From NCBI GenBank assembly GCA_965262785.1, contig OZ253559.1, positions 4,092,001-4,156,000 of the forward strand: 64,000 bases of DNA, written 5' to 3'. Within the stretch, counting starts at the first letter, position 1. Every line of letters begins with the position of its first letter. The notes beneath the pieces are model-generated. The model had not been told where the DNA came from. It made no database searches and saw only the letters and a list, made by a program, of their open reading frames with translations. This document shows positions 44,445 through 54,963 of this stretch, in pieces. This stretch comes from G965218495 sp965262785. Lineage in GTDB: Bacteria; Bacteroidota; Rhodothermia; Rhodothermales; Bin80. The translations under genes were made by a program, and so were the position numbers.

Positions 44445-46481
44445 CTGTCGGGTCGGAGGAGGCGCCCCGAAGGGCTAACCTCCGTCCGCCGCTCAAACGG
44501 CCCGTACGGTTTTCCCGTAGGCCGCTTTCACAAAGGTGTCTCGTGGAGGGTTCAAGGAAGGAATCAATGAAGTCAAGCGTACAAGACCGTACTCCGCGCA
44601 CAGCCTGCGTGTCGGAAGCTGTTTCCAGCCCGCGTTACGCCAGCGTTTGTGTCGGTGCGACCATATGCGTCGCTCGATCCAGCGATCGAGTCGGTTGAAG
44701 AGTCTGCGCACGTGAGCCCTGCAATAGTATTGGCCCCATCCGCGAATGACCGGATTGATCTGCGCAATCAGCTGCTGTGTGGATACCGGAGCCGCTCGGC
44801 GCGTGCGCCGTCGGATCTGGTCCTGGAAACGCTTAACGGACTTCTCCCTCGGAATGGCGTAGAGATCGCCATTACGTACTCCACTTTTGATCTGTGCGGC
44901 AGACAGCCGCAAGGGCCGGCTTCCACGCTTGATCTTGTACCCCAAATACTCGAAGCCATACTTGATATGGACGATCCGGGTCTTTTTGAGGTTCAGGGTT
45001 ACGCCCAACGTCTTCAACAGCTTCTCAGCGACCGCTAAGGCCGCACGGGCTTCGCTGGCCGAGCTACACGTGATGACCCAGTCATCCGCGTAACGGGTCA
45101 ACTGGTACCCGCGATGCCGCATCTCCCGATCAAACGGAGTCAACAGAATGTTACTCAACAAGGGAGAGATCACCCCGCCTTGCGGGGTGCCGTGCGTCGT
45201 CGCTACGCGCTTGCCTTCTACTACACACCCGGCCTTGAGCATCTGCTTGAGCAGGCCCAAGATGCGACCATCCGATACACGCTGCTGAACTAGTGCAATC
45301 AGCTTGTCATGATCGACCGATCCGAAAAAGTCTTTCAGATCCGCATCCACCACCCACCTGCTGCCCGCGTTTAGCTCTCTCCACACCTTGCGAAGTGCAC
45401 CCCGTGTGGATCTCCCTTTCCGGTACCCGAAGCTGGCTGCATCGAATACTGGCTCGAAGATCGGTTCCAACCGGTTCAGTATCGCTTGCTGGACTACCCG
45501 ATCGTAAATCGTCGGGATTCCCAGGGTGCGGTACGCCCCCGGCTGGCCCGCCTTGGGAATACGGTGCGCGCGGACCGGCTGGGGCGTGTAGGTGCCGTCT
45601 TTGAGCTCCTGATGCATACGCTCCAGGTTCGCTTCAAGCGATGCCTCGAACGTCGCCAGGGTCTCTCCGTCCACACCGCCCGCCCCCCGTCCTTGCTTCA
45701 CCTTCTTCCAGGCCAACTCCAGATTCTTCCGCTTGTACACCTTGTCCACTAACGAGTGGACCTTCCGCTCACCTGTTGGATTGAGCCAATGTGACAGTCT
45801 CCTGGGCCGATGATGTACGGGTCTTTCACTAAAGGAACTGTTCCACCTCATCGACTTTACTCGCTGCTTACCATTACCCCGCTCCAAACCACCTTTGCCG
45901 ACTGCCTTCCCCGACCCACCCGGCCGCCGCTTGCGCGGTCACCCGACTTTCGACGGGCTTGTGGTACTATGCAGTCGTCCGACGACTCGCCACGCATCCG
46001 TTCCCACTTCCCCTTACGGGTTATAGGGGCTGTTATCCCGGTGCCACCCGGGAACGTGACGAGCCCTCCTGGGGTCACATCCAGATCTTCCGTACCGTGC
46101 CGTTCGCACACACCTTGGTACGACGGGTGGATAAGAACGCCTTCGCCGCCATAGTGCCGGCTCGACCTTGCCCCGTCTTTGGCCGACCGATTCGTCCGTG
46201 GGGTCGCCCCCTTGACTACGGCCCGGTACTGCTCCTCAAGCCCTTCAGATTCCACCTCGCGGTGGACACCCTGCCCTCCGGTTGTCTCGCGACAATGTCC
46301 CGACTTAGCGCCTGTCTTGGCTGTTTCCGTCGTTTCCAACTCGGTGCCCGTTTAGACCTTTGCGTATCGGTACATCCCGGCCGACGAGGCATTACCCCCG
46401 TCTTTGGATATGGCACCCCCTATCCGGGCGCCAGTGGGATTTGAACCCACCTGATCTGGGCGCTGCCCAGCACACACTACG
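44445..46481 (-). mobile_element. group II intron A, copy 2 (inside intron E)
   Basis: The second copy of the 2,037-bp element, offset by 2,622 bp and in the same orientation. The 3' flanks of the two insertions are alike (TGTTGAAGGGGCTGTAACG and CGATGAAACGGGGTAACG, both followed by GGAGCGAAGG), so A entered equivalent ribozyme positions in introns E and C. Domain V is at about 44,495-44,528. Confidence 0.85.
44493..45887 (-). CDS. ltrA: group II intron reverse transcriptase/maturase (intron A copy 2)
   Basis: Identical in sequence to the 464-aa product of copy 1, with the same catalytic RYADD box, X domain and domain V-encoded C-terminus. Two identical intact copies mean either could supply the protein. 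Long plus-strand frames opposite it are shadows of the GC-rich intron and should not be annotated. Confidence 0.93.
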   Translation of the reverse strand: MERGNGKQRVKSMRWNSSFSERPVHHRPRRLSHWLNPTGERKVHSLVDKVYKRKNLELAWKKVKQGRGAGGVDGETLATFEASLEANLERMHQELKDGTYTPQPVRAHRIPKAGQPGAYRTLGIPTIYDRVVQQAILNRLEPIFEPVFDAASFGYRKGRSTRGALRKVWRELNAGSRWVVDADLKDFFGSVDHDKLIALVQQRVSDGRILGLLKQMLKAGCVVEGKRVATTHGTPQGGVISPLLSNILLTPFDREMRHRGYQLTRYADDWVITCSSASEARAALAVAEKLLKTLGVTLNLKKTRIVHIKYGFEYLGYKIKRGSRPLRLSAAQIKSGVRNGDLYAIPREKSVKRFQDQIRRRTRRAAPVSTQQLIAQINPVIRGWGQYYCRAHVRRLFNRLDRWIERRIWSHRHKRWRNAGWKQLPTRRLCAEYGLVRLTSLIPSLNPPRDTFVKAAYGKTVRAV

Positions 46482-47416
46482 AGCCGATCCGCCAGCGTGG
46501 GGCGCATTGGTACTCAACAGCTTGTGGGTATTGCCCACTTGCTGCACTCCCTTTACATCGCCCCGACACCTTCCCACGTTCCGCATTGAAGCCAAGACTA
46601 CGTTCTTGCCGCCTGGATGCCGGTGGCCGATCAGCCAGTAAAACAGGTTTCCGCCGACCTCGTCCCGGCGCAGGGGAACTTGCTCCGGTTTTGACCACAT
46701 CATAACCCTTTCGACACGTCAGCAGCGGTTCACTTTCGTTCAACTCCGTAGTCCACACCTGACGAGATCCTACCCTCGCCTTTTCCGGACTCGCTCACTA
46801 CCGGGCCCTTAAAGCCAAGCAGCAGCCGGTGGTTTGCAGCCTCCCCCTGTAGAGCGGCTGCGGAGGACCTACCTCCATCTCCAATGCAGTTACGCTACAC
46901 TTCCGTTATGTAAAGAACATTACTTCCGTGCCACTCGTGGCACACTTCCCCTTGGGCGCGACGCTTCGCTCCACCAGCTCCGCCACGTGGGCACCCACGC
47001 TTTGTTCGCCGGCTTCAAAGCTACTATCATCGCGTCTGATTTCTCTCCACCGTGCATCCTTTGATCAGCTTTTAGCCTACGCTTTGGCGGCCCTCCCCGA
47101 GGGGCTGGGCAATGGAGAGACCTCCCAGGTCCCGACAAGATATGTACGTGCGTCCATGGGGTCTCGGACACCGTGGGCCTGTCCGTCCTCTCACCATAGC
47201 GAGAACGAACATGTTGCCTTCGACCTCTGAAAAAGCCTCGGCGACCCAGACGATAAAGTTTTCGGTGCTCAATGTCCCTGGCCACACGCACCGCTACCGA
47301 CGCTTCGCGCCCACCCTCACGGGTGACCGCGCACGGCTCGCGGAGATATGTGCCTGGTTTCAACTTCATACCACGGGACTTTCACCCGCTATATCTTGCC
47401 AGTTAGCCTGGCGCAC

Positions 47417-47830
47417 TCCAGACCTCAGTCCGTGCCACACTCTCGGGTCCTGCCATGCAACGCCGCAGCAGGCGACTGTCATGAATTGAGCTCCCCGAGC
47501 TAGTGCTAGGCCGCACTTTTGGCCTATTGGTGCGAGCTTGTAGATAGCCTGCAGCGCACCGGCTTCGCGTCCGTCGCGCAGCTCTGTCGCTTCTGCAGGC
47601 CCCTAAACTCATGGCATTCCGCGTGAATTCCATGTACTGCGTAGCCGAAACTGCCCTGCCGCCAGCAGATTCAGGGCCGCTGCCAGAAGTTCCGGTGGCT
47701 AAAATCCACGAGCCGACGCACTACCTTGCTCTGGCGCCCTTCCGCGACTCATTGTAGCCATTGCAATCGTGCGGACAATCGCGTATCGTTGCCATACAAT
47801 CTGATTGCCCAACCATTCCAAGTTGCAGAT
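47417..47830. other. 414-bp region between intron D and the DinB-like gene
   Basis: Holds the 5' flank of intron D (minus strand ...GAGGTCTGGA|) and the upstream region of the DinB-like gene. A minus-strand frame (47,403-47,633) runs into the intron and has unnatural composition; I do not support it as a gene. Confidence 0.4.
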
Positions 47831-48379
47831 ATGAAACTTCGTCACTTTTTGCTTTTTGCTCTCGCCCTCTGCTATGCGCTACCAGCTTCTGCGCAGGATG
47901 ACACAATGGACAACAATACGTACCTCACTGCCTTCATGGCCGACTTTGAGGGTGCCTCAGACAAGCTGAATCAGCTGGCTGGAGCATTCTCGGGTGAGCA
48001 GTATGGCTGGAGACCCGCCGAGGGCATACGTGCCGTAAGCGAGGTGTTTGTCCATGTCGCCACGGCCAACATCGCTTTGGCCTCGGCACTCGGCTACAAC
48101 ATGGAGATGGAGCGGCCTTCCATGCAGGAAGCGGAGAAGATGATCACTTCGAAAGCGGACGTCATGGCTGACCTTAAGATGAGCCAGGATCACGTTCGAG
48201 GAGCGGTAAAGATGCTAATGGGCCAAGATCTCTCCGGTGAAGTCAGCGCATTTGGTCAGAGCATGTCGCGCTACAGGGTTCTGATGATCATTGGCGGCCA
48301 TAGCCATGAGCACCTTGGGCAGTCAATTGCCTATGCACGCTCGACTGGCGTTGTCCCACCATGGAGTGGCGGCGGCTGA
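47831..48379 (+). CDS. secreted DinB-like four-helix protein
   Basis: A 182-aa protein; ATG 47,831 gives a signal peptide (LRHFLLFALALCYALPASAQ). The mature part is a DinB/YfiT-type helical bundle: LTAFMADFEGASDKLNQL, YGWRPAEGIRAVSEVFVHV (first metal His), and GGHSHEHLGQSIAYAR (C-terminal His pair). DinB family proteins bind metal and are often thiol transferases; exported versions are common in Bacteroidota and of unknown role. Monocistronic. Confidence 0.85.
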   Translation: MKLRHFLLFALALCYALPASAQDDTMDNNTYLTAFMADFEGASDKLNQLAGAFSGEQYGWRPAEGIRAVSEVFVHVATANIALASALGYNMEMERPSMQEAEKMITSKADVMADLKMSQDHVRGAVKMLMGQDLSGEVSAFGQSMSRYRVLMIIGGHSHEHLGQSIAYARSTGVVPPWSGGG

Positions 48380-50204
48380 TCTGAGCCCGGCGCGGGCGTG
48401 GTGCTGCGTGGAGGAAATTGCTACCCTTCCCCAATGTGCGAGCCGTGCGCCGGCAACGGTCCCGGTAAGTCCTGAGTGCCCCGCTGAGTGCACCTATCCT
48501 TGGGCTACGAGGGCGAAGCCTGTGGAGAGCCTTGCGTACTGGTATAGGTGCTGCAAGACGATTTCGGTCAATTCGGGTCAATTGTAAATTGCAATTGAGG
48601 CTCTGGCATTGCTCGGCCACATTACAGTCGCCCGGCTTGGCCTAGCAGGTATGCGGCCGGTGCCATCACCATGAAGGTCACCATGATGCTCCAGACTGGG
48701 CGGACGAATGTCGCACAAGAGGATTACGAGCTGCTAGCGGTACTAGTGATCAGACCGGCCGCCGAAGTGGTGCATGCGGATGCGCTCAGTTGCAGTCCCT
48801 GAATCCGCCTCTCGAAGAGTAACGTACCTATTCCTGGCAGTAATTCAACTCGGGTCCGGCGTATAGAACGGCCCGGTCTGAGAATAGGCGCGTATCGGTA
48901 CGTTATGTGCGGCAAATTCATCTTGCATGCGCCCCACTGCGAATTTGACAGCCGAAGCGCCGAACCGTTGCTTTTATGAGACTGCAACCGAAACGGAAGA
49001 AAAATTACATTCAGGCTGGTGGCAACCTTGACCATTGCCGGCACTAGTTCGGGTGGGCTCGGGCACGCCTATTGCTCTTCAAGCGCGCGTCCTCCCGGGT
49101 GGCTGTTGCCTTGGTGCAATGTGTTTTTTGCGCCGGGTAGCCGAACGTCCAGTGACGAATAAGTTTGCTACGAAAAAGGCGGGTACCACAGCGGGAAGCG
49201 CAATCCTCGGTGTCCGGGCCGACAAGGCGCGTGACACACGATGCCTAAGCGGTGCGGGATAGAGTCAGAAGTACCACTTGGCATTCTTGCAGGCTCAAAT
49301 TGGCTTCGCTTTGGCGTGAAGGCTGATACTTGCGCGGACCACCGTAGACGAACATATTCCACTGGTGGGCTGATGCCGAATACAATTCCCGCAGCTTAAC
49401 GCGATTTACCCGAGGGGTCTACTTTAACGCCAACATGGCGCATTTCGAAGGTATGCTGGATCGCGACGCGAAAACAATGTAAGGCCACCTGAACTGAAGG
49501 CAAATCGCAGTGTACCGTGTTGCAGGGTTGCCCGTGAGGACTTTCTCCGCGACAGAAGCAACTGTAATTGACCTGCAGCCTTGCAATCTAGCTCACACAC
49601 CAATAGAATAGAAGGGACCAAAAGACCACTATGCAGTCGGCTCAGCTCTCGCTCGATCCCGGCAATGGACATCCTGCTGCGTGAGCACATAGCTTGGCGC
49701 TCTCAACGCTGGCGCCTCCGTGTTGTAGCGCAGTGCTGAGCATATATGGTACTTGAACGGTTGGAGGGGTCGCATACGTATTGCTCCTAGCCGTGCAAGC
49801 ACGGCCAATTCGGACCTCCACGAGGCTACCAAGAGCGTATCACCAGCCCTATGAGCCAGAGAATCTCTGCCCAAATTCGGCGAAGACAATTGTCGCCTTC
49901 CCTGAATCGTCAAAACCGATGCCAATTCGCCGAGACACTACCTGAGCATGGCAGCTTCTTGCTCGCTAAGTTGGTACTTTTCCAAATCTTCCAGCCGCTC
50001 TTTTCGGTTAGTGCCATTGAACCGAGTTGGGACCTTGTCCGATTCCTCGATCGGGCTTCTGAGCTGGCGAGTCTGGCCGCAACTACGGTGCCGTTTGCGT
50101 TGCTGCAAGAAGTTAAATGCCAAAACGCTTACGCCGCCAGGCGCTGGGGCGGCACGAAGTCCAGCCACATGGTCATCACAGTTTAGGTAGGCAAGGCCCG
50201 CCAG
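48380..50204. other. 1.8-kb stretch without recognisable genes
   Basis: Frames on both strands are short and overlapping, and none carries a family motif I know. It is unusually long for an intergenic gap among these densely packed genes and may be a graveyard of deleted sequence. The promoter for the sigma-factor operon should lie at its right end. Confidence 0.45.
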
Positions 50205-50798
50205 GTGTATATGGACTACCCGGTTATGGATACTCTGACAACAGAGCGCTTCAGCGCATGGAGCCGCGCGCTGCGCAATTCGGATCAGAGAGCATACACG
50301 GAGCTATTCGAGGCGACAAACGAAGCCCTTTTTCGATATGCCAACTTTATAACAAAAGAAGACGAGGCTGCGTACGACGTACTGCAGGATGTGTACTTCA
50401 AACTTTGGCAGATTCGCCGGAGGCTTGATCCTTCGCGCTCGCTGAAGGCGCTCCTTTATCAGATGGTGCGTAACCGCGCCCTCAACTACATGCAACGCGG
50501 CGCACGAATCAGGGAGGTACGTATGGGTCCCCAACACGAAACGATTTCGTCGGATGGACTACCAGACTTGGAATTCGAAGCGCGGCAGCTTAGTGAACGG
50601 ATTCGCAAATGGGTTTTGGAATTGCCTACAAGGCGCCGCGAAGCGTTTGTACTCAGCCGTTATGAGGGATTAAACCACGCTGAGATAGCACAGGTGATGC
50701 ACCTGACGCCAAAGACGGTCAATAACCATATTGTGCTAGCGCTTGCGCACTTGCGCACGAACCTGCGCGCTTATGCGGAGGACACAAAAACGCCATGA
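50205..50798 (+). CDS. ECF sigma factor (FecI-like)
   Basis: A 197-aa RNA polymerase sigma factor. Region 2 is at about residues 25-90 (AYTELFEATNEALFRYANFI, YDVLQDVYFKLWQIRRRL) and region 4 at about 130-185 (LPTRRREAFVLSRYEGLNHA, then VMHLTPKTVNNHI, the -35-binding HTH). Starts at 50,205, 50,211 and 50,229 are all possible. It overlaps the FecR gene by 4 bp and precedes a TonB receptor with an STN domain: a cell-surface signalling cassette that turns on its own receptor. Confidence 0.92.
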   Translation: MYMDYPVMDTLTTERFSAWSRALRNSDQRAYTELFEATNEALFRYANFITKEDEAAYDVLQDVYFKLWQIRRRLDPSRSLKALLYQMVRNRALNYMQRGARIREVRMGPQHETISSDGLPDLEFEARQLSERIRKWVLELPTRRREAFVLSRYEGLNHAEIAQVMHLTPKTVNNHIVLALAHLRTNLRAYAEDTKTP

Positions 50799-51682
50799 TT
50801 ACGAATCACGCATTGCCACCTGAGTTGCAACCCGATGCGCACTTTAACATTTCGGTGCAGGAGCTTGCGTCTACATGGGCGCTGGCAGCGGATGCAAACC
50901 CCCTTGCAGCGATGGACGCACCAGATCCAGCGCGTGTGCGTGCCATTAGACACAGGTTGACCGCTTACTCTGCTGATAAATGGCTTCAAGGGCAGCCGAG
51001 GCGCTATTGGGCAATGGCCGCAAGCGTCGTTCTGCTCATAGCTGCAGGCCTTTTCGCGTTCTCGCGCCCCGTTCACGTGACTGCCACTGCGGCTCTTGAC
51101 ACCATGCTTCCAGACGGCTCTACCGTGTCACTGTCACCCCAATCCGAATTAGTCTACCACCGCAGGTTCGGTCGAACCCACCGCCAGGTTACTATGAGGG
51201 GTGCCGGCCTCTTTGATGTGCAAAGCAGTAGTGTCCCATTCGTCATTGAGACGCCTGAGCTGACTGTTACAGTGCTCGGCACGAAATTCAGCGTAGATGC
51301 GACAGGAGAGGAATCCTTCGTCTACGTCACCGAAGGCACGGTCGAAGTTGCCGCCCGTGGTCATGTGCGGAGACTGTCGGCTGGCGAAGGTGCCCGCATG
51401 ACTTCCGGTTTCGGCGGCTTAGCCAAATTCACGACAAAGGACACCGCGGCCCCCGACCTATTCATCCACATTAAGCAGCCGTTAGGCGTGATGTTTGACG
51501 CCTTGGAAGACCTATTCGATGTCGAAGTGATGGCAGATGACCACATACGGCAGCATGTGCACAACTTTAAGCACGAGGTCACGACCGTGGAAGCCCTCAT
51601 CAGCGATCTCTGTCGCAGCGTTACATCCATGAAGCTCCGATACCGAAGCACCGCCACTGGCTTCGAGATCCTGGAAGAGTAG
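50795..51682 (+). CDS. FecR-family anti-sigma factor
   Basis: A 295-aa inner-membrane protein. Residues 1-65 are the cytoplasmic sigma-binding part (STWALAADANPLAAMDAP), one membrane span follows (YWAMAASVVLLIAAGLFAF), then the periplasmic FecR domain (LPDGSTVSLSPQSELVYHRR, VRGAGLFDV-type strand, VTVLGTKFSVDA, VTEGTVEVAARG) and a C-terminal DUF4974/STN-like domain (VMFDALEDLFDVEV). It transmits the signal from the TonB receptor encoded 6 bp downstream to the ECF sigma factor. Confidence 0.92.
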   Translation: MITNHALPPELQPDAHFNISVQELASTWALAADANPLAAMDAPDPARVRAIRHRLTAYSADKWLQGQPRRYWAMAASVVLLIAAGLFAFSRPVHVTATAALDTMLPDGSTVSLSPQSELVYHRRFGRTHRQVTMRGAGLFDVQSSSVPFVIETPELTVTVLGTKFSVDATGEESFVYVTEGTVEVAARGHVRRLSAGEGARMTSGFGGLAKFTTKDTAAPDLFIHIKQPLGVMFDALEDLFDVEVMADDHIRQHVHNFKHEVTTVEALISDLCRSVTSMKLRYRSTATGFEILEE

Positions 51683-51687
51683 CCGCC

Positions 51688-54588
51688 ATGGACTCGGTAT
51701 GTCCGCACATCCGTAGCCAGCTGGTAGCAATACTGTGTGTGCTCACGCTGGCGCTGCCGGCACTTGCACAGCGTGTGTACGATGTTGTGCTCCAAGGCGT
51801 ACCGCTCGAAGAGGCCTTGACGGAGCTCATGACCAGTACCGACCTCGTGTTGGGATTCGACCAACGCTTGGTCGCGGGCAAGTGGACCAACTGTGTCGCC
51901 TCCCAATCTACCGAGGAGGAACTCCTGCGTTGCATTCTCCATGGCACTGGCGTGGACTATTTTCGTCTGCCATCGGGGCTATATGTGCTTACCGAGCGCG
52001 CGGAGGCTCGCGTCCGGTACGGTGCTCTGCACGGAGTTGTCGTAGACTTTGACACGGGCGAGCCGCTGGAGCATGCTCACATCATGCTGAACCCGGGACA
52101 CGGCACCGTATCAAACCAGGATGGACGCTTCATATTCAGCAGCCTCAAGCCGGGACTTTACGCGGTAACCACTACGTATCTCGGATATTCCAGCCGGCTT
52201 GAGTACATACAGGTCGTCCCCGACAGCGTAGCGCAGGCGCGGCTTGCGCTGCGACAAGCGGTCATAGTCGAACGTACCCCCGTCGTGATCGATGGTGTAG
52301 GTTGGCGTGTTCCTTCCGACACACTGGGTCAACATACGCTGGATCGCGAAGCACTGCTGCGGGCAGCAGGTGGTGGCATGCTAGCTGATTTCGGCCGTGC
52401 AGTAGCCAACATGGTAGGCGTCCGGCTTAGTGACGCGACGGCAGACTTGCATATACAAAGCAGCGGTACCGGAGAGCACCAATATCGTCTGGACAATGCA
52501 CCAGTATTCGTGCCGGTGAGCATTGGCGGCCTGATAGGCCCATTCAGCACATATGCCCTGAGCCGCATTACGGTACATAAGACCGGGTTTGGGGCAGACA
52601 TCGGCAGCCAGACCGCGGGCGTCATTGACGCTACGCATGCCCTGGGCCCGCGCCCCGGCCGCCATCTTGACGTGCACGTGGACCCAATGAGTGTGAACGC
52701 TCGTGCCAGCCACAACCTGGAAGACGGTTCTGCAATCATGGCCGCTGGCCGATTGGGGCTGTGGGACCTGTACGCACCGGCTGCGGTGCAGGGCATGCTG
52801 CGGCGCTGGAATCAGACGGATCAGTTCATGTATTCGGCCTTTCGCGCAGTCCCGCAATCACGCCCCTCGAGCAGCTCCTACTTTGAGCAATCGCTGGCCA
52901 CGCTTGACCCTGGTCTGCAGTTTTCCGATGCACACTTTGCGCTGCGCAAACGCAACGGGCTGTTAAGCAGTGTGCATGCTTCGGCTTACTGGGGTAGGCG
53001 GCAGCTGAAAAGCCAGGAGCGGGGTGGTGGCGGCCAGTACATTCCGCAGTACGCGTTGCTGCAACAGGCAGCACTTGGCGTTCAAGACCGCTATGTGTGG
53101 GACAACCTTACCGGGCAGATTCGTTACGAAGCTGTGCTTGGTGCACGCTCGTTGGCTTCGGTGCAGGCAAGGGGAAGCCTGTTCCGGCTGCAGCATGACA
53201 TTAGCACATCGAAGATTACACAGCAGACCGTCTCCGGCAATAACAGTCTGGCAGGACAGGTTAACCTTAGTGACGACAACAATAACCGCGTGCGGGAGTA
53301 CGGCGCCGCCGGCCGCATCACGTACGCCCTCTGGCGCGGTTGGAATGTAGAGGCAGGCCTCGAGCCTGCCTATACCCACAGCCGTTTCTTGGTACATGGT
53401 ACCCGCACTCACCCTATCGCGCATGCATCTGGAACGTGGCGCGTTGAGAGTTTTATTCAGAATCGCATCCCGATAGGCAAGCGCCTGACGCTTGATGCCG
53501 GAACACGCGTCACGTTTTTACATTCGCGTCTTTCCTGGTACGGCGAGCCGCGCCTGTCCGTGCGGTTCGATGCATCGGAAAGCAGGCTCGGACCATGGTC
53601 TGCTCGTTTGGCCACGGGACTGTATCGCCAATACGTTACCCAATTTGATGTAACCAGTCGTAGCGCACGTGCGCTGCGATCTTCCAGTCGGATGTGGATG
53701 GCGCTTGATAAGACTGTGGCGCCGCCCAAGGCAGCGCACGTAAGCTTGGAAGCCGTGGTAAAGCCCTCCGGTACATGGTCTGTACGTGCGGAAGGCTATT
53801 ACAAGCAACTCATGCACCTGCTGACTATCAACTACGTGGCGTCGGTCCCCGGCGCTACACTTAGTCACTCCGTTCTCATTGGTGAATACTTGTCCACTCC
53901 CGCTAGTGATGAAGTGTCATTGCCGAGCCAAGCCCAATCTTCGTTCCTGAGTTCGGGCAGCGGTTACGCCTTCGGCCTCAGCTTCTACTCGGAAAAGCGC
54001 CTTGCCAGCCTGCTGCTGAAGGCTGGATACGAATTTAGCCACACCGCACGCAGCTTCGGGGCTCAGTTTGAGGGCCGAACTGTCGCCGCACCATGGAATG
54101 AACCTCATCGTCTGGAGTTGGAAGCTGACTACCATGCAACGCCAAGTCTGGTAATGCAGGCCCGCTGGCAAAGCATCTGGGGCAAGACATGGGGCTTCAG
54201 ACAGTCCTACTATGATTTTCTAGGCGCATACGGACGGCAGCTGCTCGAGCTTCTCGAATCGCCACGCCGGAACCCAAATGACGACTTTGACATACTTAGC
54301 GTGCCAGTGGTAGTTGAGCACATTCGTGCGTATAGGCTTGAACACCCGGAAGAACATCAATTGCCAGCGGTTCACCAAGTTGACTTAAGTGTTGCATACA
54401 CGCATGCGGTACGCTCGACACGAGTACAGCTGCGCGCGGATGCAATAAATCTACTAGGCTTCAACAACGTCGCGGACTGGGGACTTGTCCGCAATGCCGA
54501 CAAGTCTGCAGACAGCGATCTGCTGGTTGTCAAGGAGCGGACCACGCTTCCGGTAACTCCGTCCTTGGCACTCAGGCTAATCTGGTAG
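51688..54588 (+). CDS. TonB-dependent receptor with STN signalling domain (FecA-like)
   Basis: A 966-aa protein. A signal peptide (LVAILCVLTLALPALAQ) is followed by an STN domain at about 30-100 (VPLEEALTELMTSTDLVLGF, GVDYFRLPSGLYVL), a carboxypeptidase-regulatory-like domain (VVDFDTGEPLEHAHIMLNPG), a TonB plug (GRAVANMVGVRLSD, YRLDNAPVFVPVSIGGLIGP) and a long outer-membrane barrel ending LPVTPSLALRLIW with the terminal aromatic residue. The STN domain and neighbours show it both imports a ligand and signals through FecR. The ligand is unknown; in other bacteria such cassettes handle siderophores or glycans. Confidence 0.9.
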   Translation: MDSVCPHIRSQLVAILCVLTLALPALAQRVYDVVLQGVPLEEALTELMTSTDLVLGFDQRLVAGKWTNCVASQSTEEELLRCILHGTGVDYFRLPSGLYVLTERAEARVRYGALHGVVVDFDTGEPLEHAHIMLNPGHGTVSNQDGRFIFSSLKPGLYAVTTTYLGYSSRLEYIQVVPDSVAQARLALRQAVIVERTPVVIDGVGWRVPSDTLGQHTLDREALLRAAGGGMLADFGRAVANMVGVRLSDATADLHIQSSGTGEHQYRLDNAPVFVPVSIGGLIGPFSTYALSRITVHKTGFGADIGSQTAGVIDATHALGPRPGRHLDVHVDPMSVNARASHNLEDGSAIMAAGRLGLWDLYAPAAVQGMLRRWNQTDQFMYSAFRAVPQSRPSSSSYFEQSLATLDPGLQFSDAHFALRKRNGLLSSVHASAYWGRRQLKSQERGGGGQYIPQYALLQQAALGVQDRYVWDNLTGQIRYEAVLGARSLASVQARGSLFRLQHDISTSKITQQTVSGNNSLAGQVNLSDDNNNRVREYGAAGRITYALWRGWNVEAGLEPAYTHSRFLVHGTRTHPIAHASGTWRVESFIQNRIPIGKRLTLDAGTRVTFLHSRLSWYGEPRLSVRFDASESRLGPWSARLATGLYRQYVTQFDVTSRSARALRSSSRMWMALDKTVAPPKAAHVSLEAVVKPSGTWSVRAEGYYKQLMHLLTINYVASVPGATLSHSVLIGEYLSTPASDEVSLPSQAQSSFLSSGSGYAFGLSFYSEKRLASLLLKAGYEFSHTARSFGAQFEGRTVAAPWNEPHRLELEADYHATPSLVMQARWQSIWGKTWGFRQSYYDFLGAYGRQLLELLESPRRNPNDDFDILSVPVVVEHIRAYRLEHPEEHQLPAVHQVDLSVAYTHAVRSTRVQLRADAINLLGFNNVADWGLVRNADKSADSDLLVVKERTTLPVTPSLALRLIW

Positions 54589-54963
54589 CCATCCCTGCAA
54601 GCAACCTGATAGAATTACGTGATGACGTGGTAGTCACTGCATATTTTGGTGGATTATTGTTTGCCAGCAGTAGACCAATGGGTAGCAATTCCTAAGTATT
54701 GCACCCGCTTCACTTCATTGTTAAATGCCGAACCTGCGGCCGACTGCTGACACCATGCTTCCATGAGGGCTGGGAGCGGCACCCTCTAGCGCTTCGATTC
54801 GCTTTATCGCGCCTCGGTGGCATCGCTTGTAGACCGAGTCTTGACTTCCGCGGTATAGGTGCAAAATAGTATGAGTAATACTTGACCATCATACAGTACT
54901 GAACACTACGCGTGCCGATTATGAGGGAACCCTTGAGGCTCCTCTCGATCGTAGCTGGACTTC

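Larger units (their letters stand above)
40222..46945 (-). mobile_element. group II intron E, inserted in intron D and itself twice invaded
   Basis: It starts GTGTGCC at 46,945 and ends GAGCTACCCGAC at 40,222. Removing it restores the D sequence ...GGGGAA|ATCG..., as in D'. Its own parts are 46,945-46,482, 44,444-44,281 and 40,262-40,222, about 669 nt in all. Domain V (GAGCCGTATGAG...CACGTACGGAT) lies at about 44,281-44,313; its continuation CTGTGGGGGC and domain VI lie at 40,262-40,222 because intron C sits between. No ORF of its own is present. Confidence 0.78.
40024..47416 (-). mobile_element. group II intron D, ORF-less host of the nested array
   Basis: The 5' end GTGCGCC lies at 47,416 and the 3' end CTACCGCGAT at 40,024. 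Intron D proper is only the outer parts, 47,416-46,946 (471 nt) and 40,221-40,024 (198 nt), total 669 nt, exactly the lengths of the uninterrupted copy D' at 12,159-12,827. Domain V is at about 40,063-40,094 (GAGCCGGATGCG...). Everything between is inserted sequence (intron E with its own passengers). The insertion point corresponds to 12,356/12,357 in D'. It has no RT of its own. Confidence 0.8.
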
